Shown here: one piece after another, positions 1 to 14,199 of the stretch
Numbering within the stretch: the stretch's first letter is position 1
Layout of the letters: each line of letters begins with the position of its first letter
Origin: Lepidodermella squamata
Taxonomy: Eukaryota > Gastrotricha
Direction of reading: 5' to 3'
DNA: 64,000 nt
NCBI GenBank assembly: GCA_047495785.1
Contig: JBLDXI010000055.1
Location: 558,001 to 622,000 of the forward strand
Made by a program: the position numbers and the translations under genes
Notes under the pieces: generated by a model
Told to the model about the DNA's origin: nothing
The model's database searches: none
Seen by the model: only the letters and a program-made list of their open reading frames with translations

Positions 1-2546
<2,546 letters not shown>

Positions 2547-2970
2547 ACTCGCGGTGCCTAAATATTGACTACTTATAGTTTTGCAATTTTTTATTATGCT
2601 TCCGATGATTATGCATCCGATGAGTTTACTTCTAAGAATTTTCTGATTTGCAGCACTCTAGCTCAGAGAACCTCAGAGATCGTTTTGTGAGGATAAGGCA
2701 TACCTATAGGTGTATCTGAGCTGAAGGGCTACTTCTCATGACAATTTTAGTTATTTTCTATATAAATTTTTCTTCGCTCAACATTATTTATTTCTGCTTT
2801 TTTCCGGTCGTTTCAACTGCATTTGTTGGCGAAAACGCGGTGAATATTTCCGAATTCCCGATTCCTGATGAGACTGAAGAGACTTCTCAATACCATTTAT
2901 TTCTCATGGGCCAGTTGATACTATAGAAGAGTAATTACAGTGAGCAAGTTTTGAAGAAATAAACTTGAAG
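2547..2970. other. Convergent intergenic spacer, no gene seen
   Basis: This spacer lies between the stop of ATPase copy 1 and the stop of the minus-strand channel gene, so it carries the two 3' untranslated regions. The short open frame at 2738-2926 resembles nothing and is AT-rich. No other structure was seen. Confidence 0.5.
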
Positions 2971-5229
2971 TTAATCGGGAGTTTGTCCAATAGATTCGTC
3001 CGAAGTGCTCTGAATTTCCACGTTACCTTCATCTGCAGATGCCTCCTGAGCGGCCTCCTCTTCCACATCTTCTTCGATGGCTGCTCCGCGTCGCAAATTA
3101 TGATGATCGTAATTGTGATCTTGCCCGGCGCGGCTCATTCGACGCCGCAGCGATCCCCCGCCACTCCTCTCAGAAAACATGTTCAACGGACCCGCTGAAA
3201 AATCCCATATGGCAATTAAAAACTCAGGGTTGAATCAATTCACCTATTGAAAATCTTCTTTTGTCGCCCGAGACACTCATCAGCCGCTTCAGTGTAGCTA
3301 AACGCCGGCTTGCTTTTACCATCCCGCTGACAGCGCTTGTTTCGTATTTAGGATTTACCTCAGCCCCACTGGCACCAATGTAGGCTACGACCATTCGCTT
3401 TTGAAGCTTTGAATGGGATCTGCGGTAAATTTTGCTGACAATGTACTCGGCGATTTCGAGAAATGTCAAGATCGAAAAGCCACAAAACAAATTGAATTGG
3501 CCACCCATGTCAGCTAAATAAAATCACATATACTTATTTCAAGTTAAAGGAAAAATTGAAGTTTACCGAAGAAACTGCCAAGTGGGTAAGCCTCGGAGGC
3601 TGACCTTGTGATATACTTGAACTCTTCAAAATAAACTGCGATATGAAGCCAGTTTTTTCGAAATTCCTCTGTAGCCATGCGTTTTCGCTTCCCGTCAAAT
3701 AGCAAATTCATCAATTTATCTGCCGCGGCTACATTGGGCAGTTGGGCATAAGTTGCCTGAAAGCCATAATGCGACATTTTACAGGCTGGCGGACATTGCG
3801 AGACACAAGCTGCACGGTCGCTTTCATCTTAGTGAAAATAAAACAAAATTTAACATTGGTAGTACAATTTTTTTGCATACCTATTTCCCAATATTGGCAA
3901 TAGGTAGTTCTAGCGATGCCGCAAATTTTGTCAGTCGGTCGATCGCGCAAAAACCAAGGACGGCAACCACATTTCGCTATGTTGCGGCGTGTTTCGCACA
4001 TCACCTGGCAGTTCTTAATGCTGTAGCTGTTGTACGGAGATCGCAGATCAATGTAGCCCTCGGAACATTCCATCCAAGGTTTCTTATTGAATGTTTCTGT
4101 CTAAAAACAATTCACTTTTGTATGAAAGACACGCTAGTTCGCAATTCTATACTTGAGACAGTTTAATAGGGATGAAAGCGGCATAGCCAGGCAATGCCGA
4201 TACGCCAATATTAGGATCCGGTACTTCAAACGGCGGTTGAACTATCACTTTCACGCCCGCTTCGCTGCCCTGTTCGCCAAGCAGCGAGTACGTAGTGTAT
4301 TCGTCCTGCTCGATGTTCAAGTAAAGCGAAAGACCAGCCTCGCTACCCGGAATCGTCTGGAATGGGGCCGAACTGTTGCGGAATCCCCGGAATGTGAAGC
4401 ATCTACCAGCTCGAGTGAACACCTCCTCAAAATCTGACGCATAGCACCTGTTACCAGCGAATGAGCAAAGTAGAATATCGTCGGTCAGATTCCAAGTTTG
4501 TGAAGAGATCCAGCTCATTACGTCAAACTCATCAACTGATTAGATTATAAAAAATGGAATAAAAAATAATTCAGCTTACTGTCATTTCTATCGAGGTATA
4601 GTCGCTCTTTTCTTTCGAATTTGAGTAATAGGTCATGTAAAATTTTCGCAAGCGGTTTCGTGGAGACTGACTGTCGATAGCTATTAACAGTTCGTCGAAT
4701 TTCCTTGACTACGTCAACGGAAAAATTAGTCAACAAAGCTCGATCAAAGTCTCGTAGTGACCGCTTTTGGAACGTGTTGAAGTTGCATATTGTTACCTTA
4801 AAGGAGAAAATTACTTTCACCGAAAATTAAGGCAGAAACATACTGCAGGGAATTCCATCTTATTCGTATACGTGACAGATATGTCAGTTTTCAGCGGGAA
4901 ATCGAGAAATGTCTTCACGCGTTCACTGCAAGTTAAAAAAGTTAGATACTTGCTGCGATTTAATGATCTGGACTAACCTCACTTGCCAAATACAGACCGA
5001 AAACCAGAACGCGACAATCAAGACCCAAAGTGAACGCCGTAGTACTCCTCCAACGATGAACATTCTGGAAAGGCCGTGACACTGCAAAATCTCAAGATCA
5101 AACGTCCATAGCCGGATTTCTAACCATTTTTACCGTCGTCGAATTCGCCATGTCCCGATCTGTGCCATCTATGCACGTGGTCCAATTGAGATGTTTCAAG
5201 AATTCGCTCCTTTTCTTATTTATTCTCAT
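2971..5229 (-). CDS. DEG/ENaC-family amiloride-type sodium channel subunit
   Basis: Nine exons (coordinates high to low): 5229-5134, 5081-4978, 4925-4844, 4796-4580, 4535-4153, 4100-3881, 3827-3567, 3513-3244 and 3194-2971; 618 residues. The order of hallmarks is canonical. A cytosolic TTCHGLSRM (HG gating motif) is followed by TM1 and FPAVTICNFN. Then come the cysteine-rich extracellular domain (CQVMCETRR, CGCRPWF, CVSQCPPAC) and MGGQFNLFCGFSILT entering TM2. The G-x-S selectivity filter reads GFS. The cytosolic tail is acidic and arginine-rich. The start at 5229 is the first ATG after an in-frame stop. The ATG at 5151 is an alternative that would shorten the N-terminus by 26 residues. The family forms trimeric Na+ channels gated by peptides, acid or force; which applies here is unknown. 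Confidence 0.93.
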
Positions 5230-5894
5230 GTTTATAAATTGTAACCCGTGTGTACCTACTCGTGGCTCGTGGAAGTGTTTATTTCAAATGTCAGATCAAC
5301 ATTATAGCTTGAAATTGGGCGACTGCTTCAATTATACAGTAAAATATATGCCTCGTCAATTGAAATGCGCCCTAAATTATTATTTATTCCTGTTATTTCA
5401 GCCGGCGTATTCCTTCCTGTCCTCACTGCCGGCTGAAAAATTCGCAAAATGAACGAAACGTGGAAGCGGCTTCATAAATCTTTAAAAAACTAACACCCAT
5501 TCATTCGTTGGTCGATAGCGTGGAGTGGAGAGAATTTCGAGATTCGAGTCTGGCAGCTATCATCTTTCAGCGATAAAACTGGTGAGCATATATAGTAATG
5601 GTTACACATCTAATCAAACTTCGTATAATAGCCCTTTACTTGCGTAATGATTTCCACCCGTAATAATCAAGCTATGCAGACTAATAATGCGCTTTCTTTT
5701 CGCCGTGCTTGAATTATTTATCGCCAGCGAGCGCCGTGAAAAGGAAAACAGAAAAAAAGCGCGCTATTCTTAAATAATTCCTGTACGGTAAATATCGATT
5801 CTACACATAAGCATGTTCAATAAATTGCTACTAACTGCTTGAACGAAGGCAGAACCACACGAATAACTCTTCCTTTGGCATTTTCCAGACAAGA
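5230..5894. other. Divergent intergenic region with a probable 5'UTR intron
   Basis: This region lies between the divergently transcribed channel gene and the first TPR-RRM gene, so it must hold both promoters. A good donor at 5582 (GTGAGC) and an acceptor ending at 5888 (TTTTCCAG), six bases before the TPR-RRM start codon, suggest a leader exon near 5500-5581 and a 307-bp leader intron. The acceptor could alternatively receive a trans-spliced leader. Confidence 0.45.
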
Positions 5895-7783
5895 ATGAAC
5901 ATCGCAGCGATGAGTTGTATACACCAGACAAATTGCGAAATTACAGATCCATCAGCCTCGAATATGCATGCCGATCCAGTTGCCTATCAAACGATTCTAA
6001 ATCACAATATTTCAAGCCATTCCTCAACTCGGATCGACGCCTATTCAATCGAAAAGTTCATTTCCTGCGAAGCTGAACGCCTCGGAAGCCTAGGAAATTA
6101 TATCGCAACTAATGGTTCCTCGGCGAGGTGCGAAAATGAGCTAATACCTCATGCCGTGACTCTGCTTACAGCTGCTATTGCTTTACGAAAAGATCGGCCG
6201 AAATTTTACAGTGACCGGTCGTTCTGCTACTCCAAAATTGGTCGTTACTCTGAGGCTGTGCAAGACGCTGATCTGGCTCTGAAACTGGACCCATCCTCGT
6301 TTGATGCTCTTTACCGAAAAGCGTCAGCCTTACTGGCTTTAAAACGGTTAAGCGAGGCTGATAAAGTTGCTGCTGAGATGCTGAAATCAGCTAACGGCGA
6401 GAACAACAAAGCCAGTGCAATGAAACTGACCGAAGAAATTCGCCGGTGTAAATCAAGCGAAATTAGGTCATCGCTATCGAATATGGATGAGTCAGCAAAC
6501 ATTGAAAACGCGATGGAGGCTAATAATAACGGTGATTCATCATGGCCTATGTTTAATTGGGAAGACCCGACTTCTGCGATTTACTTAGCGGGCCATAGAG
6601 CATCGACGGTAAGCCAGGGCGGCGAATCTGTTCACTTTATTCTTGGCGGAGATGACGACGAAGAAACTGTAGTTGGCGAAAACCGTCCAACCTCAACATC
6701 TACGTCTAAGGCACAACTGGTTTCTTTGATATCATCGGACGACGTCTTTGCAGAGCCTGAAGCTACATCTTCTAGAAAAGGTAAACTATTATTTTAATAA
6801 ATTGGTGTAAAAATAACATACAAATTCGTCCTATAGTGGATTTGGCAGGGGCAAAGGGCTGCGAGACATTTTCTTCATTCTACTCTGCTGGAGACGATTG
6901 GTCACCCAAAAGTAGCATCAGCTCTACATCCACACAGCACGGCTCTCAAGAGCTTCTGAAATCAAGTTCGCTGTCTTCAATGAGGAAGGACAGCGTTGAG
7001 AGTGCTGAAGGAACTCCCCGCCTTCGTCCCGCGAACTCAATCTCAATCAACTCATTTAAAAGCGCAGATTTCAAACCGCCCAGTTTAGAACTTATCAACT
7101 CGGCACTGATGAAGGAATCACCCTTCCCGCCGCCTCCATCGCCGAATCCAACCGCCCTGGCTTACTCTAAGAACATGCCGTTCCTAGTGCCCAACAAGCC
7201 AACTCGAGTGATCGCTGTGAGATTGGACGCTACAACCATGCCGTTTCATTGTTTTGTCGATAGAATTTACGACAGAGTCTACACGGTTGTTAGGAACGAC
7301 TTCTCATTTTACAAAATGGTTGGCTGGAACTACTGCTTCATTCGCTTCGCCACGCCCATAGCCGCTCAGCTTGCGTTGAAAGTTATCAAAGGCGCGTTGG
7401 GATTCGATGCTGGCCTGGCTCTCAGCATCGCGCCGTCGAAATCCTCGATGATATCCTTACTCCAATCGGGCGAGTCTGCCGATAACAACCCGCATAACAT
7501 CGCTGGCGACTGTTCTTATAACAAATTTTCGCTCACTGAAAAGTCATCTCTCCTCAGGCTAGATAACGTTGACGAGTCAGTGTCGACGGAAGATTTGTTT
7601 CGCTTGTTTTCCAACGTCGACAAAGTTTGGCGAGAAGGTTGCTGCTTTCCGGCTTCTTCGTCAATTGTCTACGCCAAGTTTCAGAGTTCTGACGACGCTA
7701 ATACAGCCTTCGATAAGTACCAAGGACATGTAATGCAAAACGCTGATATCGTGATCCGATTTGCTTCGCCAATAAAATGTTGA
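5895..7783 (+). CDS. TPR-RRM protein, copy 1
   Basis: Two exons, 5895-6780 and 6837-7783, give 610 residues. Residues about 85-190 form three TPR-like helical hairpins (for example AVQDADLALKLDPSS and DALYRKASALLAL), a typical protein-binding scaffold. A Ser-rich linker follows, then two degenerate RRM-like modules. The first carries the pattern M-x-F-H-x-F...IY followed by WNYCFIRFATP, which reads as an RNP1-like strand. The second begins LRLDNVDES and ends IVIRFASP. Two paralogues lie at 25103-26632 and 31722-34170 and share both signatures. An RNA-binding adaptor role is inferred from the domains only. I do not recognise a named orthologue. AATAAA follows at 7801. Confidence 0.85.
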
Positions 7784-7800
7784 GATGAAGCTGAGTAAAA

Positions 7801-7806
7801 AATAAA
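7801..7806 (+). promoter_or_regulatory. Poly(A) signal of TPR-RRM copy 1
   Basis: A consensus AATAAA hexamer lies 18 bases past the stop codon. Confidence 0.5.
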
Positions 7807-8144
7807 TCACGAAATTTGCCTACAGCGTTACACTTTTTTTGCCCTAGGTCAATTGTCTTGTTTTTTTTTCCATTAGTACAGCGTTGTCCGTTTAGCCTAT
7901 TCAAGAAGTTTGGCCATAAAAACTACTGCGTAGTTGCTAATTTTTAAAGCTTTGACAAAAAAAACTATTAAAGTTAGACTATCTGTAACTTATGGAGAGC
8001 GCGTTTGGTACTTAACGACAGCTTAAAGCAAACATGTTTGTCAAGTGCGATGATTCATTAGCGTTGACGCGTTTGCTTTTTTCGTTTCGGGTATGCCCGG
8101 GTACACCTCTTAGCTTAGCGCCAACTTTTTGCATCTTTCGGGCG
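7807..8144. other. Intergenic, upstream of ATPase copy 2
   Basis: No gene was seen. The open frame 8034-8339 is not supported, because it crosses the TATA box and overlaps the ATPase start in another frame. Confidence 0.5.
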
Positions 8145-8152
8145 TATAAAAG
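8145..8152 (+). promoter_or_regulatory. TATA box, core promoter of ATPase copy 2
   Basis: TATAAAAG sits in a GC-rich setting 172 bases before the start codon at 8317. It predicts transcription starting near 8175-8180 and a leader of about 140 bases with no obvious intron. Confidence 0.6.
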
Positions 8153-8316
8153 ACGGTCTGTTCACATGGTTAGCAGTCATTTTCACTCCGGCATGCTCTA
8201 CTGTGACTACTCAGGCCAGATTTATAGCAAGCAGCACTTCTTACAGCTCGAATCCACCTTGAACGCAACTGCAGCAGCAATTCTTGACGTCACTTTCGTG
8301 AAACTCGCCAATACCG

Positions 8317-11300
8317 ATGGAGCGTTTTCGAGCGAGTAATTCATCGCATGAACTTCATCGCCTAGATCGCGATGGCGAAGCTAATCAGTACAAAGGAATT
8401 CTGCACATGGGCAGCGTTGACAAGATCCATTCCGACGTGATCGATGCAGAAGTTGGAATGGGACATGCTTTCAAACGTCAAGTAACAATGACTGGATCTA
8501 TCGAAAGCATCAATGATTCAGATCATTCGCATCATCACAGGCGAGGCTCACACAGTTCCGGGTCGACCAATGCATCCCGCCGAACGAGTCTCGCGTCGAT
8601 ATTCGCATATCCTGTACGAGGATATAGCCGAAATTCTGTGCTCTCGCTGGAGCAAGTTCAGCGTGATACCAAGTCGCAGCTGATTGAGAAGTGCTGTGGA
8701 AGTCTATGCATCAGCAACACGGACGAGATGAGTGATTTAAAGCAAGAGGCGGCGTCTGACTACCACAAAATACCATTGCGTGCTCTCTATCGAAGACTTG
8801 ACGCGAACCCCGTGGCCGGGTTGACAGATGCCGAGGTTCGAGATCGCATCGATAGGTTCGGATTCAACCGAATGCAGCCACCGCCCACAATTCCCGAGTG
8901 GTACAAATTCGGCAGGCAAATGCTAGGTGGCTTCTGCATCTTGCTGTGGGTTGCGGCTATTTTATGCTGGATTGCGTATGGAATTCAATTGTCAACCATG
9001 GATTTCGCACCCTTGGATAACTTGATTGTCGGCGTGGTGATTGCTGTAGTTGTAAGTCACATACCTATATCAACTAATCTCAGGGTAAACCATACACTTC
9101 TTTTCTTACAGATCATTCTCTCCGCAATATTTGCATACTTTCAAGAAGCCAAGTCTACGAAGATTATGGAATCTTTTACAAAGTGCTTACCCCAGTATGC
9201 TCTTGCCGTCAGAAATAACGAAGAAATTGACGTTCCACTGGAAGAACTTGTCCCAGGTGATATCATAAAAATCAAAGGCGGAGATAGGATTCCAGCTGAT
9301 GCTCGAATCATCCAATGCAGCTCTCTGAAAGTTGACAATTCCGCCTTAACTGGTGAATCTGAGCCCCAGTCTCGCTCCACTGAATGCACGCATGAGATAG
9401 CTCTGGAAACCAGAAACATGATGTTTTTCTCCACATTCGGTGTTGAAGGTAAGACTTGGAACTTCCAGCGATTTGCCGGGATCGTCCATTTGCCTTTTCC
9501 AGGCACAGCTACAGGGATAGTTGTGGCAACTGGAGACAAAACTGTTATGGGTAGAATCGCTCGACTTACAACTGGCATAGCTCAGAAACCTACTCCGCTA
9601 TCCATTGAAATGACTCAGTTTGTCACGATCATATCAGGTAAGGAAAAACCTTCAAGTCAAATTAGTTTCTGGTAACTTTTTAATCGTCCTTTTTAGTTGC
9701 ATCCGTCTTTCTGGGAGGCCTGATCTTGGTGATTATTCTACCGATTGGCATTCACTGGCTTGTGGGGATCATTTTCATTGTCGGCCTTTTTGTCGGAAAC
9801 GTACCTGAAGGAGCCATTATAGAAGTCACAGTTTGCTTGACTCTAGCTGCAAAGCGAATGGTATCTCTTTCCGTGTAGCTTTTATAACTAGTTGTAAAAA
9901 AATTCTTTGAGCCCAGGCGAAACAAAACGCGTTGGTGAAGAACTTGGAAGCAGTTGAAACCCTCGGCTCGACAAGTGTGATATGCTCGGATAAAACCGGA
10001 ACTTTGACTCAAAATCGCATGACCGTCTCGCATCTGTGGTTCAACAATCGAATTTACGACGCCGATATATCTTCTCAGCAACTGCTCAGCAATTACGACA
10101 AGACAAGCGATTCATGGCTTGCTCTGCACCGAATAACAGCCCTTTGCAACAGAGCTGTGTTCAGGCCTGGTCAAAAGGACGTTGATGTCATGGAGCGTGA
10201 ATGTGTTGGCGACGGATCGGAATGTGCTCTCCTGAAATTCGCCGAGCAGTCTTTTGCTGGGAAGACAACGGTAGATGACAACCACCGCTTATGGCCCAAA
10301 ATCGTCGAAATCCCATTCAATTCTACAACGAAGACGCAGGTTTCGATACACAAAGTGCCGTCGGGATTTTCAGCTACTTGTCCTTTTCATTTGGTGATGA
10401 AAGGCGCCCCGGAACGTATAATCGACGCATGTTCTACCGCGCTGACCGAAGATGGTGAGGTTCAAATTGATGATGATTTCAGAGCCAAGTTCAAAAAGGC
10501 TTACGAGGATATGGGCGGGATGGGGGAGCGTGTTTTGGGATTCTGCGATTATTCACTCCCACCCCACGTTTACCCTCCTAGCTATAAATTTGTGACCGAG
10601 CCTGAGGCTAACTTTCCTGTATCCGGCCTCAGATTCGTCGGACTCATCTCCCTGATCGATCCTCCGAGACCTTCAGTCCCTGAAGCTGTTCGCCGTTGCC
10701 GCCAGGCTGGAATTCGTGTAATCATGGTCACCGGAGATCATCCGATAACGGCGAAAGCTATTGCGAAAGCTGTTAACATTCTATCGCCTGATGCTAGGAC
10801 CGTTCAAGAATTGGCGAAGGAACGGGCTGTACCTGTTGATCAGATTGATAAGAGACACGCAAAAGCTGCGGTCATTAGCGGCGAGGAGCTTCGCGAGATG
10901 AGCGCCCATCAGCTAGATGAAGTCATTCGGACTCATCCTGAAATCGTGTTCGCAAGAACTTCTCCCCAACAAAAAATGATGATAGTCGAAGGGTTCCAGA
11001 GATGTGGCAACATCGTTGCGGTTACTGGTGACGGAGTTAACGACTCCCCAGCTTTGAAACGAGCTGATATCGGCATTGCTATGGGCATCACTGGGTCAGA
11101 CGTGTCGAAACAAGCAGCTGACATGGTGCTGATGGACGACAACTTTGCGACCATTGTCTTCGCAGTCGAAGAAGGCCGGTTGCTTTTCGATAATCTGAAG
11201 AAAACCACGTGCTACATTTTGGCGTCGAGCGTGACCTGCGATGTGCCTCCTATCATCTACATTCTTTTCGGATTTCCTCTACCGCTTGGAACAATCGCTA

Positions 11301-12070
11301 TGCTGATTATTCCACTGGGCACTGACTTCTTCCCAGCTATTGTTTTTGCTTATGAAAATAAGGAAGCTGACATTATGCTGAGGAAACCTCGTGATCCGAA
11401 GGTTCGTGCTTCAATCTCTTCTCATTTGAACTGATAATATGAGTTTGCTATGCTATAGAAAGACAAACTTGTTGGAGCAGCGATGATGTCGGTTTCTTAT
11501 GGGCAGAATGGGATTTTACTATCAGTTGGAGGCATTTTCGCGTACATGATCATGATGGCTGAATACGGCTGGCTTCCAGACCGCCTATGGATGATTCGTG
11601 ACTCTTGGGAAGCTTCAGGCAACAACAATCTAGTTGATTCTTACGGTCAGGAATGGACTTTTGACCAGCGGATGAAGTGCCAGTACCATGGCTATTCGAC
11701 ATGCTTCATCGGGATCGTCGTTATGCAGGTAAGAATCTCCTCCCCAAGGGGATAAGATTGACTGATATCCTTTTTACTTTTTTAGTGGTGTGGTCTTGTC
11801 GTGAATAAAACTCGCCGCATGTCCATTTTCGATCACGGCTGGCGAAATCACTACCAAACGTTCGCGCTTACTTTCGAAACATGTCTTGCCGTTCTTGTTG
11901 TTTACTGCCCTGGTCTGAACGATTTGATCAGCATGCTCGAGGTTGTTGGGCTGCATTGGCTGTGCGCCTGCCCGTTCGCGCTATTTCTCTTTGTCTACGA
12001 TTACCTGAGAAAGTATGCCATTCGAAATTCGAAGCCGGGATCTTTCTGGCATCGCGAACTGTACCTGTAA
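8317..12070 (+). CDS. Na+/K+-ATPase alpha-like P-type ATPase, copy 2 (complete)
   Basis: Seven exons: 8317-9051, 9112-9448, 9503-9637, 9697-9860, 9917-11401, 11459-11728 and 11786-12070; 1136 residues, against about 1020 for the family. An in-frame TGA precedes the start. The extra length is a hydrophilic N-terminal extension of about 140 residues, including a His/Ser/Arg-rich stretch near 65-90. The phosphorylated Asp of SDKTGT is about residue 482; TGES and TGDGVNDSP are intact. DSYGQEW, the beta-subunit contact, is kept. Canonical cation ligands in M5 (Asn, Glu), M6 (first Asp) and M8 (Asp) are replaced, as in copy 1, while PEG in M4, the second M6 Asp and the M9 Glu remain. The C-terminus is HRELYL. 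It is probably an atypical alpha subunit, perhaps regulatory or with altered ion selectivity. Confidence 0.94.
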
Positions 12071-12145
12071 AAACAGTTTATTATAATCTTAAAAAAATAA
12101 TAATACCGCAGGATCAAGCTAATAGCATGTCAGCACTTATTTCAG

Positions 12146-12162
12146 ATCATTTTTAGGTCGTA
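12146..12162 (+). repeat. Dispersed 17-bp repeat, copy 1
   Basis: The word ATCATTTTTAGGTCGTA occurs here, at 15056-15072 and at 15776-15792, always on the plus strand. A similar 'TTATTCCAG/TTATTTCAG'-like context lies just upstream. It is probably the end of a small interspersed element or a conserved flank. Confidence 0.5.
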
Positions 12163-12174
12163 ATATTTAATATT

Positions 12175-12180
12175 AATAAA
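12175..12180 (+). promoter_or_regulatory. Poly(A) signal of ATPase copy 2
   Basis: AATAAA lies about 100 bases after the stop codon, inside an AT-rich tail and before the convergent P450 gene. Confidence 0.45.
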
Positions 12181-12364
12181 ATATTAATTTGAAAATGGTA
12201 TGGGATGCTGTTTATTTCATTGGAAAAATACTTTACGACATCATATGTTTTCGCGTGGGTTTGCGGAAAAAATCCGCCGTAAAATTATTATATCATAAGC
12301 AGTGGCATTCTAAATAACAGGTTTTCTTAATCCGAAAAATTCCTAATAACTGTCAAGTATTCTT

Positions 12365-14062
12365 TTAGAGTCTTGGTCTCATTTTCAGCGCCAAATCAAC
12401 GGTCGGCAACATCATCACGTGATCGACCCGAACAGGTATCGTTTTCACAAAACTGCCATCTTTTGAGGCTGGCAACAGCTCGTAAGCTTTCAGAAGCGTA
12501 ACTAGGGCGAATTTAACTTCGAACAGGACAAGATTAGTGCCTAAACATTTTCTTGGCCCGATGCCAAAAGTCAAAAAGGCACTCTGCGGCCTGCTCGACG
12601 CCGTTGGGTAGTCTGGCATGAAGCGTTCCGGATGAAAGGTTGCCGTATCCACCGGACCCCAACGTTCAGGATCGTGATGTATAGCATAGGTATCAATTTG
12701 AATATGCCTTAGACCTTGGCATTTGATGGCATGGCCGCAAATTGTTACGTCATCATCGTCATCATTCAGTGGAGGCAAACGGTTCGTCAAGTTGACAGCC
12801 GCCGGGTAGAGACGCGCTGCTTCGTTGAACACGGCGTTAAGGTAAGGCATCCGTTCCATCAAATGGCTATAGATATCGTCGCCAAGATTCTTAAGCTCGG
12901 GATCATGTTGCGTAATTTCGTCGTACAGTTTCATTTGAACTTCGGGATGATTAGCCAAAAGATGCAAGATTAGGGACATGGTCGTTCCGCTGGTTTCATA
13001 CCCAGCCATCATGAACCCCATCAGGTTGCAACACAGCTGCTCATCGCTCAAAAATAGCTGTTTTTTAAGGTTAGAATCCCACACTGGGCAATCCGATAAA
13101 AGCTGAACAAGATCGCGGCATTTATTTTCGTTTCCAGCATTTTGGCGCCTTGAAGCTATAGTGTTAGCCATGTAAGTTAAAAGCACGTTAACGGGGCCGA
13201 AAAGGCCACCTTTAGCGGCTTCGATGTCTCGCTGATTGGCAAGAAAACTTTCGCCGTTTTTCCGCATTTTCACGGCGAAATATGCGAATGTTTTCAGAAA
13301 CACACCCAAGCCAGGTAAAATTGTGATTAGGCGAAAAACAGCCGGGGGCTGGTTGCAAAACATGTGAAACATTTGTTGACAAGATTCGAAGACAAGTTCG
13401 CCATAGCGCCGCTTTTCCTCATCATCTTCCGAGCTGGACGCAGGTTCCAGGAGTTTCAAATCTATGCTAAAAGCGACAAGGCCTAGGAATTGAAGCGCGA
13501 AACGTTGGCATAATGTCCTGATGTTGTCCACATATAAAATGCCGTCGTTTTCTTCAAAGTTGGTGTTTTTGAGGCTGTCAACCAGTTGGCGACAAGTTTG
13601 ACCTAGGAAGGGAGACATCTGACGCAATCTGGACCCTCTGAAGAAACTCGAGGCGGCAAGGCGTGGCCGACGCCAGTGATCATGACGCGACATGAAAATG
13701 TTAGCCAACGGGTCAGTTGGGTCAAGGTCGCCGTCTGGTTGTAGGTTAGCTGCAACCATTCGCCCGCCGAATATGCTAGCCTGATTGAGGCAAACCTGTT
13801 CAGCTGCCTCTAAACAAGCCAGCATTAGCACAGGTTGCGAACCTTCGTAGCAACCGTAGATAGGGCCGTATTGGCGTGACCATTCAAGGGTGACCAAATG
13901 CCGATCGTCGCGCCACAGGTCGAGCGAATTGCCGTAGAACCAGTGCGGCTGCGGACCGTCGATGCCGAGGCGGGTCCAGAAGCGATGTGCCCAGAACCTG
14001 CGGTAGACGTAGAAGCCGAAGAGCCATAAAATTAAACCGACAGTTGCTATCAAAGTGATCAT
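12365..14062 (-). CDS. Cytochrome P450, probably CYP3 clan
   Basis: A single intronless frame of 565 residues. It starts with a hydrophobic membrane anchor (MITLIATVGLILWLFGFYVY), as in microsomal P450s of the endoplasmic reticulum. The I-helix AGYETS, the K-helix E-x-x-R (EAAR), the FHPERF motif and the haem loop FGIGPRKCLG with thiolate Cys near residue 506 are all present. The enzyme should therefore be catalytically competent as an NADPH-reductase-coupled monooxygenase. The I-helix and haem loop wording resemble the CYP3/CYP5 clan; the substrate cannot be predicted. It is about 60 residues longer than usual, with an Asp run before the beta-sheet region. It is convergent with ATPase copy 2. 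Confidence 0.95.
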   Translation of the reverse strand: MITLIATVGLILWLFGFYVYRRFWAHRFWTRLGIDGPQPHWFYGNSLDLWRDDRHLVTLEWSRQYGPIYGCYEGSQPVLMLACLEAAEQVCLNQASIFGGRMVAANLQPDGDLDPTDPLANIFMSRHDHWRRPRLAASSFFRGSRLRQMSPFLGQTCRQLVDSLKNTNFEENDGILYVDNIRTLCQRFALQFLGLVAFSIDLKLLEPASSSEDDEEKRRYGELVFESCQQMFHMFCNQPPAVFRLITILPGLGVFLKTFAYFAVKMRKNGESFLANQRDIEAAKGGLFGPVNVLLTYMANTIASRRQNAGNENKCRDLVQLLSDCPVWDSNLKKQLFLSDEQLCCNLMGFMMAGYETSGTTMSLILHLLANHPEVQMKLYDEITQHDPELKNLGDDIYSHLMERMPYLNAVFNEAARLYPAAVNLTNRLPPLNDDDDDVTICGHAIKCQGLRHIQIDTYAIHHDPERWGPVDTATFHPERFMPDYPTASSRPQSAFLTFGIGPRKCLGTNLVLFEVKFALVTLLKAYELLPASKDGSFVKTIPVRVDHVMMLPTVDLALKMRPRL

Positions 14063-14193
14063 GGCACTTATCCGATGTTGTTTTAAAATATGAATTTAGT
14101 TATAGAATAGCAACTGGCAAAGTTAGTATCAAAAACTAAGGTAATCGCGAAATAACTTGATTACTTGACTGATTATTCACAAGTCAGAGTGGG

Positions 14194-14199
14194 TTTATA
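14194..14199 (-). promoter_or_regulatory. TATA box, P450 promoter
   Basis: TATAAA on the minus strand lies about 130 bases upstream of the P450 start codon. A transcription start near 14165 and a leader of about 100 bases would follow. Confidence 0.5.

Noticed and set aside
8034-8339. 101-codon plus-strand frame before ATPase copy 2
   Set aside because: It spans the TATA box and overlaps the ATPase start out of frame; at most its 3' part could act as an overlapping upstream frame.
9141-9578. 145-codon minus-strand frame
   Set aside because: Shadow of conserved ATPase exons 2-3, crossing an intron of the sense gene.
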